Shown: in pieces, positions 26,311 through 36,267 of the stretch
How the letters are laid out: the number at the start of each line of letters is the position of its first letter
How positions within the stretch are numbered: the stretch's first letter is position 1
Assembly: GCF_022347545.1 (NCBI RefSeq)
Contig: NZ_JAKREW010000001.1
Location: 248,001-312,000, forward strand
DNA from: Terribium retamae
Lineage (GTDB): Bacteria > Pseudomonadota > Alphaproteobacteria > Rhizobiales > Rhizobiaceae
Reading direction: 5' to 3'
DNA length: 64,000 nt
Position numbers and translations under genes: made by a program
The notes under the pieces: model-generated
What the model was told of the DNA's origin: nothing
Databases searched by the model: none
What the model saw: the letters and a program-made list of their open reading frames with translations, nothing else

Positions 26311-27909
26311 TCAAGATTCCAGGATCATATCCGCCGCGCGCTGGCCGATCATCATGCTCGGCGCATTGGTGTTGCCGGCGATCAGCTTCGGCATGATGGA
26401 AGCGTCTGCGACACGAAGCCCTTCAAGGCCACGCACTTTCAGCGTTTTCGGATCAACAACGGCCATGGCGTCGTCACCCATCTTGCAGGTGCCGACCGGA
26501 TGATAGACGGTCAGCGCCTCCGCGCGCAGATAGGCAAGGATCTCGTCGTCGGAACGAACATCCTTCCCGGGCAGCATCTCGATACCTCGCACCTCGTCGA
26601 AGACTGACGATGCAAAGATCGCACGCGCGATTTTGATACCTTCGACGAGAACCTGGGCGTCCTGTTCATCCGAAAAGAAACGGTGGTCGATCCGGGCGGT
26701 GGTTGATGAACCGTCGCGTGCCAGCGTGATCTCGCCGATGCTTTTCGGCCGCAGCACGCAGGTGTGGATGGCGTAGCCGTGGCCGTACTCGACCAGCCTG
26801 CCGCGATGGCTGCGATAGCCCGGCACGAAATGGAACTGGATGTCGGGCTCGGCTCGTGCGTGGCGGGTTCGCGCGAAGCCGCCGGCCTCGACATAGTTGG
26901 TCGTCAGCATCCCCTTGCGGCGCGCGAAATAGCTGTAGGGCGCGGCGAGGATCCGGGGCAGGTTGGCGACGGAAAGTCCGAGCGTGCGCGGGCTCGACGA
27001 GCGCACGGTGATCATGCCGTCGACATGGTCCTGCAAGTTCTTGCCGACGCCCGGCAGGTCATGGACAGGCGAGATGCCGACGCGCCGGAGTTCTTCTGCC
27101 GGGCCGATCCCTGACTCCAGCAATATCTGTGGCGAGTTGATGGCACCGGCTGAAAGCACCACTTCGCGTGTCGCCTTCAGGGTCGTGTGCGTGCCTTTGT
27201 GCCGGATGCTCACGCCTGTCACACGCTTGTCTGAGACAAGGATCGTCTCCACCGAGCATTCGCTCAGCACCGTCAGGTTCGGACGGTCGAGAACCGGTCG
27301 GACAAACGCGGTGAAGGCGCTGAAGCGCTGCCCCCGGTCCTGCGTCACGTTGTAGATGCCGACACCGAACTGCGATGCGGCGTTGAAATCGATGTTCTCC
27401 GGCAGGCCGGCTTCCTTGCCCGCGGCCACGAACATGCGCGAGAGCTCGTTGGGATCGCGCGGATTGTCGACCAGCAGCTCGCCCTCCGTGCCGTGATAGC
27501 GACTGTCCTGATTGAGCAGATTACGCTCCAGCCTTTTGAAGACAGGCAGCACGTCGTCATAGGACCAGCCGGCACAGCCAAGGCTTGCCCACTCGTCATA
27601 GTCGGCAGCCGCACCACGGATGTAGACCATGGAATTGATTGAGGTCGATCCGCCCAGCGCCTTGCCGCGATTGACCGGAATCCGGCGGCCGTTCAACTGC
27701 GGCTGCGGCACTCCGAAATAGCAATAGTCGTAGTTCGGGTTGCCGTAGAGCGAGAGGATACCAGCTGGAACTCTCACGCGCAGGCTCTGGTCGCTGCCGC
27801 CGGCTTCGATCAGGCAGACCTTCGTTGCCGGGTTGGCGCTGAGGCGGTTCGCCAGTACGCAGCCGGCCGAGCCGGAGCCGACGACGATGTAGTCGTATTT
27901 GTCATTCAT
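26311..27909 (-). CDS. GMC-family FAD oxidoreductase (choline/alcohol dehydrogenase-like)
   Basis: A 532-residue flavoenzyme of the glucose-methanol-choline family, oxidising a primary or secondary alcohol to an aldehyde or ketone. It has the N-terminal FAD motif YIVVGSGSAGCVLANRLS, the GMC signature region GKALGGSTSINSMVYIRG, and the C-terminal catalytic-His region VYHPVGTCKMG followed by GNTNAPSMMIGQRAADMI. No signal peptide. It is the last gene of the minus-strand transporter operon, after a hairpin, and likely acts on the imported amino alcohol or polyol. Confidence 0.92.
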   Translation of the reverse strand: MNDKYDYIVVGSGSAGCVLANRLSANPATKVCLIEAGGSDQSLRVRVPAGILSLYGNPNYDYCYFGVPQPQLNGRRIPVNRGKALGGSTSINSMVYIRGAAADYDEWASLGCAGWSYDDVLPVFKRLERNLLNQDSRYHGTEGELLVDNPRDPNELSRMFVAAGKEAGLPENIDFNAASQFGVGIYNVTQDRGQRFSAFTAFVRPVLDRPNLTVLSECSVETILVSDKRVTGVSIRHKGTHTTLKATREVVLSAGAINSPQILLESGIGPAEELRRVGISPVHDLPGVGKNLQDHVDGMITVRSSSPRTLGLSVANLPRILAAPYSYFARRKGMLTTNYVEAGGFARTRHARAEPDIQFHFVPGYRSHRGRLVEYGHGYAIHTCVLRPKSIGEITLARDGSSTTARIDHRFFSDEQDAQVLVEGIKIARAIFASSVFDEVRGIEMLPGKDVRSDDEILAYLRAEALTVYHPVGTCKMGDDAMAVVDPKTLKVRGLEGLRVADASIMPKLIAGNTNAPSMMIGQRAADMILES

Positions 27910-27932
27910 GATCTATGCCGGAGCAGGAGGGC

Positions 27933-27958
27933 TTCCCGCCCACGGGCTGGGGCGGGAG
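27933..27958 (-). repeat. Intercistronic hairpin after the polyamine-type binding protein
   Basis: Nine-base stem TTCCCGCCC with GGGCGGGAG (one G-T pair) around an eight-base loop, placed between the binding-protein stop and the GMC start. Such hairpins often protect the abundant binding-protein message or reduce read-through. Confidence 0.5.
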
Positions 27959-27977
27959 CGACATGTGGAGGGCGCTA

Positions 27978-29015
27978 CTACTGCAGAAGCTGGGTCCAGA
28001 CCTTGGTGACCAGCTCTTGAGCGGCGGGCGAGCAGGCCTGCCCCATCTTGACCGGTACGGTCGGGAAAAGCTCAGGCGCGTTTTCCTTGTTGTAAAGTGC
28101 CTTGCTGGCGTCCACCTTCACCGGCGAGGAGTGGCCATAGTAGTTGTATTCGATGGTGGCGTTTTCTTCCTTGGCCATGAAGTCGATGAACTTCTTGGCG
28201 TTGTCGAGGTTAGCTGCTCCCTTGGGTACGGCGTAGGAATCCAACCAGCCGACGAGGCCTTCCTTAGGCATAGCGTATTCGACATTGGCCTTGTCGTTGC
28301 GGCGCACCCGCATGGTGTTGCCATCCCACCAGAAATGCATGGCCACTTCGCCACCGCCAATGCGGTTTTCGATGTTGTCGCTCGAATACGCGGCGACGAA
28401 CGGCTTCTGCGCTTGCAACAGGTCCAGCACCCGCTTCATCTCTTTCGGATCCTCGCTGCAATAGGGGATGCCGAGATAATTCTGCGCGGCGGGGATGACT
28501 TCATCGGCCTGCGCCAGGCTGGCAATCTTGCCCTTCAGTTCTTCGGACGGTTCGAAATAGACCTTCCAGCTGTCGACCGGACCCTTGTAGAGGTTGCGGT
28601 TGACGGTAAAGCCGGCATTGCCATAGGCGAGGGGCACCGAATAGTTGCCGGTCGGATCCCACCATTGCTTCTGCCATTCCGGCAGGATCTGCTGGAATGC
28701 CGGCATCGAGCTGGCGCCGATATCTTCGAGCAGGCCGCTATCGATCATGATCTTCACGAAGTGCTGGGATGGCGTGACGATGTCGTATCCCGATGAGCCG
28801 GCCTGCAATTTAGTCAGCAGATCCTCGTTCGAGGAGAAGGCGTCGACGGTGACCTTGATGCCGGTTTCCTTCTCGAACTTTGCCACCGCCTCAGGGGCGA
28901 TGGAGTCCGCCCAGGCATAGATTGACAGCGAGCCTTCCGCCCATGCCGGGAGGCTGGTGAGAAGGCTGAATGCGCTGGCCGCGGCCAGCATCGAGAGACG
29001 GATTTTTACGGACAT
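27978..29015 (-). CDS. ABC extracellular binding protein, spermidine/putrescine type
   Basis: A 345-residue PotD/PotF-like receptor. Signal peptide of 26 residues (cleavage after AWA), then SLSIYAWADSIAPEAVAKFEKETGIKVTVDAFSSNEDLLTKL, the standard N-terminal lobe of polyamine binders. YNYYGHSSPV and the final aromatic-rich helix also fit. It ends a potA-potB-potC-like set on the same strand. The ligand could be a polyamine, an opine-like or a quaternary amine, since this family is broad. Confidence 0.9.
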   Translation of the reverse strand: MSVKIRLSMLAAASAFSLLTSLPAWAEGSLSIYAWADSIAPEAVAKFEKETGIKVTVDAFSSNEDLLTKLQAGSSGYDIVTPSQHFVKIMIDSGLLEDIGASSMPAFQQILPEWQKQWWDPTGNYSVPLAYGNAGFTVNRNLYKGPVDSWKVYFEPSEELKGKIASLAQADEVIPAAQNYLGIPYCSEDPKEMKRVLDLLQAQKPFVAAYSSDNIENRIGGGEVAMHFWWDGNTMRVRRNDKANVEYAMPKEGLVGWLDSYAVPKGAANLDNAKKFIDFMAKEENATIEYNYYGHSSPVKVDASKALYNKENAPELFPTVPVKMGQACSPAAQELVTKVWTQLLQ

Positions 29016-29116
29016 GGAGTTCCCCTTATCGTTGTGTTTCCAAGGACGATAACAAACGGGCTCCAGCGATAAATTTCATTTGCCCGACGTGGTGCTTAGG
29101 AAAAAGCTCGCTCTCT

Positions 29117-29899
29117 TCACTGCCGGCGTTGCAGCAGGAAGGCGACGGTGGCGAGCACAACGGAAACGATCATGATCAAGGTGGAGATCGCATTGAGCTG
29201 CGGTGAAACGCCCTGCTTGATCAGCGAGAAGATGTAGACCGGCAGCGTCGTGGCGCCACCCGAGTTGAGCAGGTTGCTGGTGATGAAGTCGTCCATGGAA
29301 ATAACGAAAGCGAGCATCGCGCCGGCGAACACACCCGGCAGGATCAACGGCAGCGTCACACGCCGGAAGGCAACCCAGCTCGAAGCGTAGAGATCACGCG
29401 CGGCTTCCTCCAGGTCAGCGTCCATGCCCTGCAATCTCGCCCGTATAGGCAGGAATGCGAAGGGGATGCAGAACGTCGTATGCGCGATGGTAAGTTTCAG
29501 CAGGCCATTCGTCAGGCCCATTTCGGAAAACAGGATGAGTACCGCCACCGCGACGACGATCTCAGGCAGCAGCAGCGGCAGGTTGACGATCGTCTCGGAG
29601 ACACGCCGGAAGCGTACGTTCCTGCCGCGCACCAGTACAAGCGCTGCCATCAGCGCGACGATCGTCGAAAGCACCGTGGCGATGGTGGCGACGAACAGCG
29701 ATGTCTTCACCGCTCCAACCAGCGCGGCATTCGACAGCGCCGTCGTATACCAGTGAAGCGAGAATCCGCCCCAGTTGGAGACAATGCGGTTGGCGTTGAA
29801 GGAATAGAAAACCACAACGGCAATCGGCAGATAGAGGTAGAGGAAGAAGATCAGGCTGAACAGGCCGAAGCCGGGATAGCGGCGAACGTTGCTGTTCAC
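29117..29899 (-). CDS. ABC permease, PotC-like
   Basis: A 260-residue inner-membrane permease with six predicted helices and the EAA loop DLEEAARDLYASSWVAFRRVTLPLILPG that contacts the ATPase. GTG at 29899 is preferred since it overlaps the PotB-like stop (GTGA) and removes an unlikely polar N-terminus. It pairs with the upstream permease. Confidence 0.9.
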   Translation of the reverse strand: MNSNVRRYPGFGLFSLIFFLYLYLPIAVVVFYSFNANRIVSNWGGFSLHWYTTALSNAALVGAVKTSLFVATIATVLSTIVALMAALVLVRGRNVRFRRVSETIVNLPLLLPEIVVAVAVLILFSEMGLTNGLLKLTIAHTTFCIPFAFLPIRARLQGMDADLEEAARDLYASSWVAFRRVTLPLILPGVFAGAMLAFVISMDDFITSNLLNSGGATTLPVYIFSLIKQGVSPQLNAISTLIMIVSVVLATVAFLLQRRQ

Positions 29900-30795
29900 G
29901 CCCCGTTCTCCCGGCCTTCCTTGCGCATCGCGTGGATGCCGCGCCACAGCAGGAAGATCATTACCGCGCACATCAACACGATGGAAATGGCTGCGCCCAG
30001 CGGCCAGTTGCGGGCGGCGCCGAATTGCAACTGGATCAGGTTGCCCATCATCATCGTCTTGCCGCCGCCGAGAAGAACGGGTTCCAGCACGGCGCCGAGA
30101 CAGGGAACGAAAACCAGTATGGCGCCGGCGACCATGCCCGGGCGGCAGAGCGGCAAGATCACGCGGCGAAGCGTCGTCAGTCGACTGCCATAGAGATCGT
30201 GCGAGGCTTCCACCAGGGCCGGGTCGAGCTTCTCGATCGAGGCGAAGACCGGCAGGATCATCAGCGGGATATAGCTATAGACGAGGCCGATCAGCATCGC
30301 CGTATCGGTGAAGAGCAGGCTGCCAATATTATTGGTGATCCCGAGTGCCCGCAGCGCCTTGGCGATGACTCCGTCATTGCCGAGGATGATGATCCACGAA
30401 TAGACGCGCACGATCATCGAGACCCAGAACGGCAGGGTCACCAGATAGATCAGCAGCATCTTAGCAGACGTTTTCTGCAGTGAGATGAAATAGGCGACCG
30501 GGAAACTCAGGGCGAGGCAGATGATCGTGGTCGCCAGAGACAGGATGACAGTCCTTGCTACGACGATCAGATATTGCGGGTTGAACTCGAGTTCTCCGCT
30601 CCAGCCCTCATTGAATAGGATCTGCTTGTAAGGTGCGGTGGTGAACACATAGTCGAAGCCGCCATAAGGGCCGCGGGTCGAAAACGACACCAGGATGATG
30701 ATGCCGACCGGAATGATCAGCGTCAGCAGCATGATCAGTTGCGCCGGAAGAAGCCCCAGAACATTCCAACTCGGTAGTCTCAGGCGCTGGTTCAT
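29896..30795 (-). CDS. ABC permease, PotB-like
   Basis: A 299-residue permease with six hydrophobic segments. The EAA loop [31 protein letters not shown] is complete. ATG at 30795 overlaps the ATPase stop (ATGA), so the operon reads ATPase, PotB-like, PotC-like, binding protein. The N-terminal cytoplasmic stretch is normal for the family. Confidence 0.9.
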   Translation of the reverse strand: MNQRLRLPSWNVLGLLPAQLIMLLTLIIPVGIIILVSFSTRGPYGGFDYVFTTAPYKQILFNEGWSGELEFNPQYLIVVARTVILSLATTIICLALSFPVAYFISLQKTSAKMLLIYLVTLPFWVSMIVRVYSWIIILGNDGVIAKALRALGITNNIGSLLFTDTAMLIGLVYSYIPLMILPVFASIEKLDPALVEASHDLYGSRLTTLRRVILPLCRPGMVAGAILVFVPCLGAVLEPVLLGGGKTMMMGNLIQLQFGAARNWPLGAAISIVLMCAVMIFLLWRGIHAMRKEGRENGA

Positions 30796-31883
30796 GTGCC
30801 GAGAATCCGCGCCGATTCCGCAGCGAAACTCAGGCGTACCGATTGGCCGACTTCCAGCGTGCGATCGCGGCTCCGGCTGTTACGTTTGGAAACGCGCAGC
30901 ACGGTGCCCTTCGCATCCACTACATAATGGGTGTAGCCGCCGAGATAGTTCGCACCGACGATGGTGCCTTCGGTCGCAATCTGGCCGTCCTGCGAGGGCA
31001 GGCTGATCTTTTCCGGGCGGATAGACATGACGGCCTTGCCGCCAACGGTTGCCCGTTTCTGCGGTGCGTTCAAAGTGACGCCGAGAGGGATCGAAACCGT
31101 AGCGCGATCGCCATCGAGGGAGATCACCTCGGCGTCGAGGAAGTTGGTTTCGCCGATGAAGTCGGCGACGAAACGGTTGGATGGCTCTTCATAGATGTCG
31201 GTCGGCGTTCCGAGCTGCTGGATCTCGCCGTCGCCCAGCACGCAGATGCGATCCGACATGTCGAGCGCTTCTTCCTGGTCGTGGGTGACGAAGACGAAGG
31301 TGATGCCGGTCTGGCGTTGCAGCGTCCGCAGTTCGTCGCGCATGGCCTGTCTGAGCTTGAGGTCGAGCGCCGAAAGCGGCTCGTCGAGCAGCAGCACCTC
31401 CGGCTCCGGCGCGAGCGCGCGGGCGAGCGCGATGCGTTGCCGCTGGCCGCCCGAAAGCTGCTGCGGCTTGCGGCTGGCAAACTTCTCCATGTGCACGAGG
31501 CGCAGCATGTCGGTCACGCGCGCAGTGCGGCGCTCCTTCGGCCAACCCAGGTTTTCAAGGCCGAAGGCGACGTTCTGCTCCAGCGTCATGTGCGGGAACA
31601 GCGCGTAGCTCTGGAACACCGTATTCACCCGCCGCTTGTGAGGCGGCAGGGACTGGATGTTTGTGCCACGCAGCGCGATTTCACCGGTCGATGGCTGCTC
31701 GAAGCCGGCGATCATGCGCAGCAATGTGGTCTTGCCGCAGCCCGAGGGACCCAGCAGGGTGAAGAACTCGTTTTCGTATATGTCGAAACTGACCGGCTTC
31801 AAGGCCTGGAAATTGCCGAAGGCCTTGGAAACATCCTTGATCTCCACGGCCTTCTTCTGCGGCGCGGGGCGGCTCATATTCAT
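30792..31883 (-). CDS. ABC ATPase, PotA-like
   Basis: A 363-residue importer ATPase with Walker [10 protein letters not shown], signature [15 protein letters not shown], Walker [13 protein letters not shown], His-switch FVTHDQEEA, and a C-terminal TOBE domain (from about residue 280) typical of PotA. The ATG at 31883 begins NMSRPAPQ; a longer upstream reading is Arg/Ser/Pro-rich and overlaps the preceding gene, so it is rejected. It follows a branched-chain-type binding protein gene, an unusual combination. Confidence 0.93.
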   Translation of the reverse strand: MNMSRPAPQKKAVEIKDVSKAFGNFQALKPVSFDIYENEFFTLLGPSGCGKTTLLRMIAGFEQPSTGEIALRGTNIQSLPPHKRRVNTVFQSYALFPHMTLEQNVAFGLENLGWPKERRTARVTDMLRLVHMEKFASRKPQQLSGGQRQRIALARALAPEPEVLLLDEPLSALDLKLRQAMRDELRTLQRQTGITFVFVTHDQEEALDMSDRICVLGDGEIQQLGTPTDIYEEPSNRFVADFIGETNFLDAEVISLDGDRATVSIPLGVTLNAPQKRATVGGKAVMSIRPEKISLPSQDGQIATEGTIVGANYLGGYTHYVVDAKGTVLRVSKRNSRSRDRTLEVGQSVRLSFAAESARILGT

Positions 31884-31932
31884 CTGAACGATCTCGACGG
31901 GAGGGGCGTGGCTTGTCGCAACGCGATCGGTC

Positions 31933-31964
31933 GCCGGCATTGCACGTGATGCGGCAATGCCGGC
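31933..31964 (-). repeat. Intercistronic hairpin after the branched-chain-type binding protein
   Basis: Perfect 11-bp inverted repeat GCCGGCATTGC (31933-31943 with 31954-31964), 10-base loop, starting eight bases after the binding-protein stop. No T-tract. Likely a partial terminator or message stabiliser that sets the ratio between the binding protein and the downstream ABC genes. Confidence 0.6.
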
Positions 31965-31971
31965 TGGGCGA

Positions 31972-33102
31972 TCACATCTTGACCCACTTGCCGTCGTGCA
32001 CCATGAACCGGTCGATCTCGACAGGCATCTGCGTCTGACCATCCTGATCGAATGAAACCGTTCCCAGGATGCCTTCGTGCTTGATCGCTCGAATGGCTTC
32101 GCTGAGCGCCTGCTTGTCCTCAATGCCCTTTTCCTTGATGACCTCGAGCAGGATCTGCGTCGCTTCATAGGCGTATTTCGCATAGGAGCCGGCCGGATCG
32201 GGATAACCCTTGGCCTCATAGGCCTTGTAGAAGGTCTCCAGCTTCGGATTGGTCTGCACGGCGGGTGTACCGACGATCGTGCCTTCGGCCGCTGCCCCGG
32301 CGATTTCGATGAACTTCGGATCATAGATACCCGAAATGCCGTACATCGGCAGCGAGCCCATGCCGAGGTCGGCCATCTGGCTGCGCACGAGCGCCGCCTC
32401 GGTCACCACGCCGCCGAAGTAGATCGCATCCGGAGCCGCGGCCTTCGCCGTCGTCAGCATGGCGCGGAAGTCGGTCGTTCCGACTGCCGCCGCATCGGAG
32501 AACACGATCTCGCCGCCGGCTTCCTTGAAGAAGTCGCCGAACCATTTGGTGTTGGCGGCACCGTAGTCCGTGGTGTCGGAAATGATGGCGATCTTTTTGA
32601 CCTTGCCTTCTTTGGCAATGGCCTCGGCAAGCGGCTTGTTCTCATTGACTAGCGTCGGCGTTACGCGCGTGACATTGGGCAGGTTCTGCTCCGTGATCTT
32701 CGGGCTCACCGCACCCCAGACGATGAACGGCATCTGAGCGCGGTTGAATACCGGAATGGTGGCCAGTGCCACCGAACTGTTCCAATGACCGGTGGCTCCG
32801 ACGACGGCCGGATCGTTGATCAGCTTCTGGGCAGCCGAAACGCCGACAGCCGGGTCCGACGCATCATCCAGGACGACGCCTTCTACCTGATGCGGGTAGC
32901 CATTGGCATTGGCCTCGTCGATCGCTTGCAGGAAGCCGTTGCGGGCACCGAGGCCCTGCTGGGCGTTGCCGCCGGAGAGAGGGCCGATGAAGCCGAGCTT
33001 GATCTGGTCGGCGCTGGCCTCAGCCATCCCGAGGGACAGCGCGAATACGGATCCGGCCAGCAAAGAAGAAATGCGCGCGAGCGCGCGGCGCCTGTTAAGC
33101 AT
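31972..33102 (-). CDS. Branched-chain amino-acid-type ABC binding protein (LivJ-like)
   Basis: A 376-residue exported receptor, signal peptide 1-31 (cleavage after ASA), then [35 protein letters not shown], a textbook LivJ/LivK-family start. It diverges from livHMGF, whose products need such a receptor and have none of their own on the plus strand. At the same time it heads a transcript that continues into a polyamine-type transporter. Ligands of the family in rhizobia range from branched-chain amino acids to amides and aromatic acids. Confidence 0.92.
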   Translation of the reverse strand: MLNRRRALARISSLLAGSVFALSLGMAEASADQIKLGFIGPLSGGNAQQGLGARNGFLQAIDEANANGYPHQVEGVVLDDASDPAVGVSAAQKLINDPAVVGATGHWNSSVALATIPVFNRAQMPFIVWGAVSPKITEQNLPNVTRVTPTLVNENKPLAEAIAKEGKVKKIAIISDTTDYGAANTKWFGDFFKEAGGEIVFSDAAAVGTTDFRAMLTTAKAAAPDAIYFGGVVTEAALVRSQMADLGMGSLPMYGISGIYDPKFIEIAGAAAEGTIVGTPAVQTNPKLETFYKAYEAKGYPDPAGSYAKYAYEATQILLEVIKEKGIEDKQALSEAIRAIKHEGILGTVSFDQDGQTQMPVEIDRFMVHDGKWVKM

Positions 33103-33390
33103 GGTTCCACCTCTATTATCGTTTTCTGACGCGATGGCCGCGTTCCTTTGGTCCGTGGACCACCATCTGGACGCAACTATATTGCGCCGCTACCTGCCCG
33201 CGAAATTCGGAAATTGCTATCCGCTACATCGGAGATTCATTATGTGCTCACTGGGGAGGCACTGGTAATCGTTCGCCTCCAATCGAGCAGATCCAGGAAA
33301 AGTGTCTAAAGGTTTCCGTCCGGGATTGCATAAAAACAAAGAGCCAGAGCGCTTCCGTGAGAAATCGGAACGTTCCAGAGAGCGGGTGGT

Positions 33391-34308
33391 ATGGCGGAGC
33401 TGTTTGTCCAGCAATTGGTGAACTGGGTGACCCTTGGGTGCATCTATGCTTTGCTGGCTATCGGCTTCAGCCTGATTTTCGGTGTCCTCAACGTCATTCA
33501 CTTCTCGCATGGCGATGTCGCGATGACATCGCCATTCATCGCACTGGCCGCGGCACAGGCGCTCGCCATCGCGATCGGCGTATCCGGCCCGGTCTGGCTG
33601 ACCGTTGCCACCTGTATCGCCGTGTTCGCGGTCGGCCTCATCGGTGTCATCCTCGACAAGGTGGTGATCCGCCGTTTCCGAGACGCTCCGGCGATGATGG
33701 CGCTGGTCGCCACCGTTGCCCTTGGTATCGTCATTCGCGAACTGATCCGCCATCTTTATCCGCAAGGCTCCAACCCCCACGCATTTCCGCGTCTCGCTTC
33801 CGGCGTGGCACTGGAGATCGCCGGCGTCCAGGTCGGCTGGTTCACGCTGCTGGTGGTGTCGTTGACGCTCGTGCTGGTGGTTCTGCTCTTCGCCTTTCTC
33901 CGGCTGACGCCGTTGGGTTTGCGGATACGAGCAGCGTCCGAAGATCGCATCGTGGCGCGTATGATGGGTATTCGTGACACACGTGTCTTCCGCGCGACGT
34001 TCTTCGTAGCCTCCGCCATTGGCGCGATCGCCGGTCTGCTCTTTGCAAGCTACGCCGGCGTGACCCGCTTCGATTTCGGCGTCATGGCCGGCCTGCTCGG
34101 TTTTTCCGCCGCCGTTATCGGCGGCCTGGGCTCGATGCCGGGCGCCATCCTTGGTGGCTTGATCATCGCCGGCATCGAGGTGCTGGCCCAGACCTTCGTG
34201 CCGGACGGCGCCTCCTACCGGCTTGTCTTCGTCTTCCTGTTGGTCATTGGCGTTCTACTTTTCCGCCCGGAAGGACTGCTCGGCCGCCCCGTCATGGTGA
34301 AGGTGTAG
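33391..34308 (+). CDS. livH: Branched-chain-type ABC permease LivH
   Basis: A 305-residue polytopic permease of the LivH type. The N-terminus VNWVTLGCIYALLAIGFSLIFGVLNVIHFSHGDV and GFSAAVIGGLGSMPGAILGGLIIAGIE are characteristic. It is the first gene of livHMGF and is separated by 288 bases from the divergent binding protein; that spacer should hold both promoters, but no operator is obvious. It ends one base before livM. Confidence 0.93.
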   Translation: MAELFVQQLVNWVTLGCIYALLAIGFSLIFGVLNVIHFSHGDVAMTSPFIALAAAQALAIAIGVSGPVWLTVATCIAVFAVGLIGVILDKVVIRRFRDAPAMMALVATVALGIVIRELIRHLYPQGSNPHAFPRLASGVALEIAGVQVGWFTLLVVSLTLVLVVLLFAFLRLTPLGLRIRAASEDRIVARMMGIRDTRVFRATFFVASAIGAIAGLLFASYAGVTRFDFGVMAGLLGFSAAVIGGLGSMPGAILGGLIIAGIEVLAQTFVPDGASYRLVFVFLLVIGVLLFRPEGLLGRPVMVKV

Positions 34309-34309
34309 C

Positions 34310-35485
34310 ATGAGCACACATACATCTGCCGAACTGCCTGGCCTGGGCCAGGCTGCGTTTGTGGCGGTTTCCATCCAACTGCTCAGTGCGGCTTTTCTCT
34401 ATCTAATCCTGAAAGCGGAGGGTGGCTGGCAGGTGATCGGTCTGCTGGCCCTGCTGGGAGCAGGCTTCTACCTGATCGAGAAGCGGCCCCAGATCGCTGA
34501 TGTCGTCACGGCAAGCTTCTCGCGCGTGCCGGTCGTAGCCCTGATAACCGCTGTCGCCGTCGTGCTGCTGTTTCCGTTCGCGGTCGGCAACAACACCTAT
34601 GTGCTGCACTTGCTCATCGTCGCGCAGCTTTACGCGGTGCTGGCGCTGGCGCTCAACTTCCAGCTCGGCAGTGCCAATATTCCCAATTTCGCGACGGGTG
34701 CCTCGTATGGCATCGGCGCCTATGTCTCGGCATTGCTCGCCATCAATTTCGGCCTGAGCTTCTGGCTGACTTTGCCGGCTGCAGCGATCGCGGCCACGCT
34801 GTTCGGTTTCCTCATCGGCATCCCGTCGATGCGCACCCGCGACACCTATCTCGCGCTAGTGACCATCGCTTTCGGCGTGGTCGTGCAGCAGCTTCTGAAC
34901 AACTTCACTTGGACGGGCGGTCCGAACGGGCTGGTCGGCATTCCGGCGCCGTCGCTGTTCGGTCACTCCTTCGCCAGCCCGTTGGTGGTGTTCGGCTGGA
35001 AATTGCCGAGCCAGGCCAATTTCTATTATCTCTCCGCCTTGCTGGTGGTAGTGGCTATCATCACGGCGCACCGCTTACATTCCTCCCGCATCGGCCTCGC
35101 CTGGAACGCGTTGCGCGCAGACGAGATCGCTGCGCGGGCGCAAGGCATCAACGTCGCCTGGTTCAAGGTTCTGGCCTTTGCGGTGGACGCCTTCCTGGCA
35201 GCGTTCGCCGGTACCATTTACGCTTTCTACGTCTCCTACATCTCGCCCGACAATTTCACTTTCCTGGTATCCGTCACCATCATGACGATGGTGATCGTCG
35301 GCGGCATGGACAACATTTTCGGTGTCATCGTCGGCGCGTTCCTGCTGACCATCCTGCCTGAGAAACTGCGCGCCTTCTCCGACTACCGGCTGCTCTTCTT
35401 CGGCATCGTCATCATCGCCTTCCTGATGATCCGCCCGCAGGGTCTCTTTCCGCAGCGCATCCGCAGCTACGGAGAAAGCCGGTGA
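34310..35485 (+). CDS. livM: Branched-chain-type ABC permease LivM
   Basis: A 391-residue permease with about ten hydrophobic segments. The core LNFQLGSANIPNFATGASYGIGAYVSALLA and the late GGMDNIFGVIVGAFLLTILPEKLR match LivM. The N-terminal extension of about 80 residues holds two extra helices, as in many LivM proteins. The stop overlaps the livG start. Confidence 0.92.
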   Translation: MSTHTSAELPGLGQAAFVAVSIQLLSAAFLYLILKAEGGWQVIGLLALLGAGFYLIEKRPQIADVVTASFSRVPVVALITAVAVVLLFPFAVGNNTYVLHLLIVAQLYAVLALALNFQLGSANIPNFATGASYGIGAYVSALLAINFGLSFWLTLPAAAIAATLFGFLIGIPSMRTRDTYLALVTIAFGVVVQQLLNNFTWTGGPNGLVGIPAPSLFGHSFASPLVVFGWKLPSQANFYYLSALLVVVAIITAHRLHSSRIGLAWNALRADEIAARAQGINVAWFKVLAFAVDAFLAAFAGTIYAFYVSYISPDNFTFLVSVTIMTMVIVGGMDNIFGVIVGAFLLTILPEKLRAFSDYRLLFFGIVIIAFLMIRPQGLFPQRIRSYGESR

Positions 35486-36267
35486 GCCAATTGCTGGAAG
35501 TCAATGAAGCGACAATGCGCTTCGGCGGTCTCGTGGCGCTGAATGCGGTCAGCTTCTCCATCGGCCGCGGCGAAGTGCTGGCCGTCATCGGACCGAACGG
35601 CGCAGGCAAGTCCACGCTGTTCAACGTGGTCACCGGTGTCTATCGGCCGACGTCGGGCCATGTTCGTTTCGACGGAATCGAGATCACCGGCCATCCGTCA
35701 CATCAGGTCGTGGCGCGGGGTGTCGGCCGCACCTTCCAGACATCGCGGCTGTTTTCGGATCTGAGCGTTCTCGACAACGTCATCATCGGCATGCACACGC
35801 GCACCAAGACGGGGGTTCTGGGCGCGCTGTTCCTGCCCGGCGCGTCGCGGCGCGAGATGGCTGCATGCGTCGAAAAGGCGGAACTTTTGTTGAAGGCAAG
35901 CTCCGGCGAGCTCTTCGAGCAGCGTCACCGACCTGCCGGCACGTTGGCGCAAGCCGACCGGCGCAGGCTCGAAATCGCACGCGCGCTCGCTTCCGAGCCA
36001 AAGCTGCTGTTGCTCGACGAACCGTCAGTCGGGATGGACGAAGTCGAGACCGACGCCCTGATTGCCGATATCCGTCGCCTGCGGACGGAGCGACCCGAAC
36101 TTTCGGTGATCCTGATCGAGCACGACATGCGCGTGGTCGAAGCCTTCCCGGATCATGTCATGTGCGTGGATTACGGCAGCAAGATCGCGGAGGGCGATTT
36201 CGCGACTGTGAAGTCCGATCCGCGCGTGCAGGAAGCTTATCTTGGCAAGGCGGCCGTCCATGCTTGA
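35482..36267 (+). CDS. livG: Branched-chain-type ABC ATPase LivG
   Basis: A 261-residue ATPase with Walker A GPNGAGKSTLFN, ARGVGRTFQTSRLFSDLSVLDNVIIGMH (typical LivG insertion), and Walker B LLLLDEPSVGMD. The usual LSGG-Q signature reads LAQADRRRLEIARAL, a weakened LSGG. That deviates from the consensus, although the other motifs are intact. It overlaps both livM and livF. Confidence 0.9.
   Translation: MSQLLEVNEATMRFGGLVALNAVSFSIGRGEVLAVIGPNGAGKSTLFNVVTGVYRPTSGHVRFDGIEITGHPSHQVVARGVGRTFQTSRLFSDLSVLDNVIIGMHTRTKTGVLGALFLPGASRREMAACVEKAELLLKASSGELFEQRHRPAGTLAQADRRRLEIARALASEPKLLLLDEPSVGMDEVETDALIADIRRLRTERPELSVILIEHDMRVVEAFPDHVMCVDYGSKIAEGDFATVKSDPRVQEAYLGKAAVHA

Noticed and set aside
31884..32324. 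147-residue N-terminal extension of the PotA-like ATPase
   Set aside because: Arg/Ser/Pro-rich, overlaps the receptor gene and the intercistronic hairpin; the start at 31883 is normal for the family.
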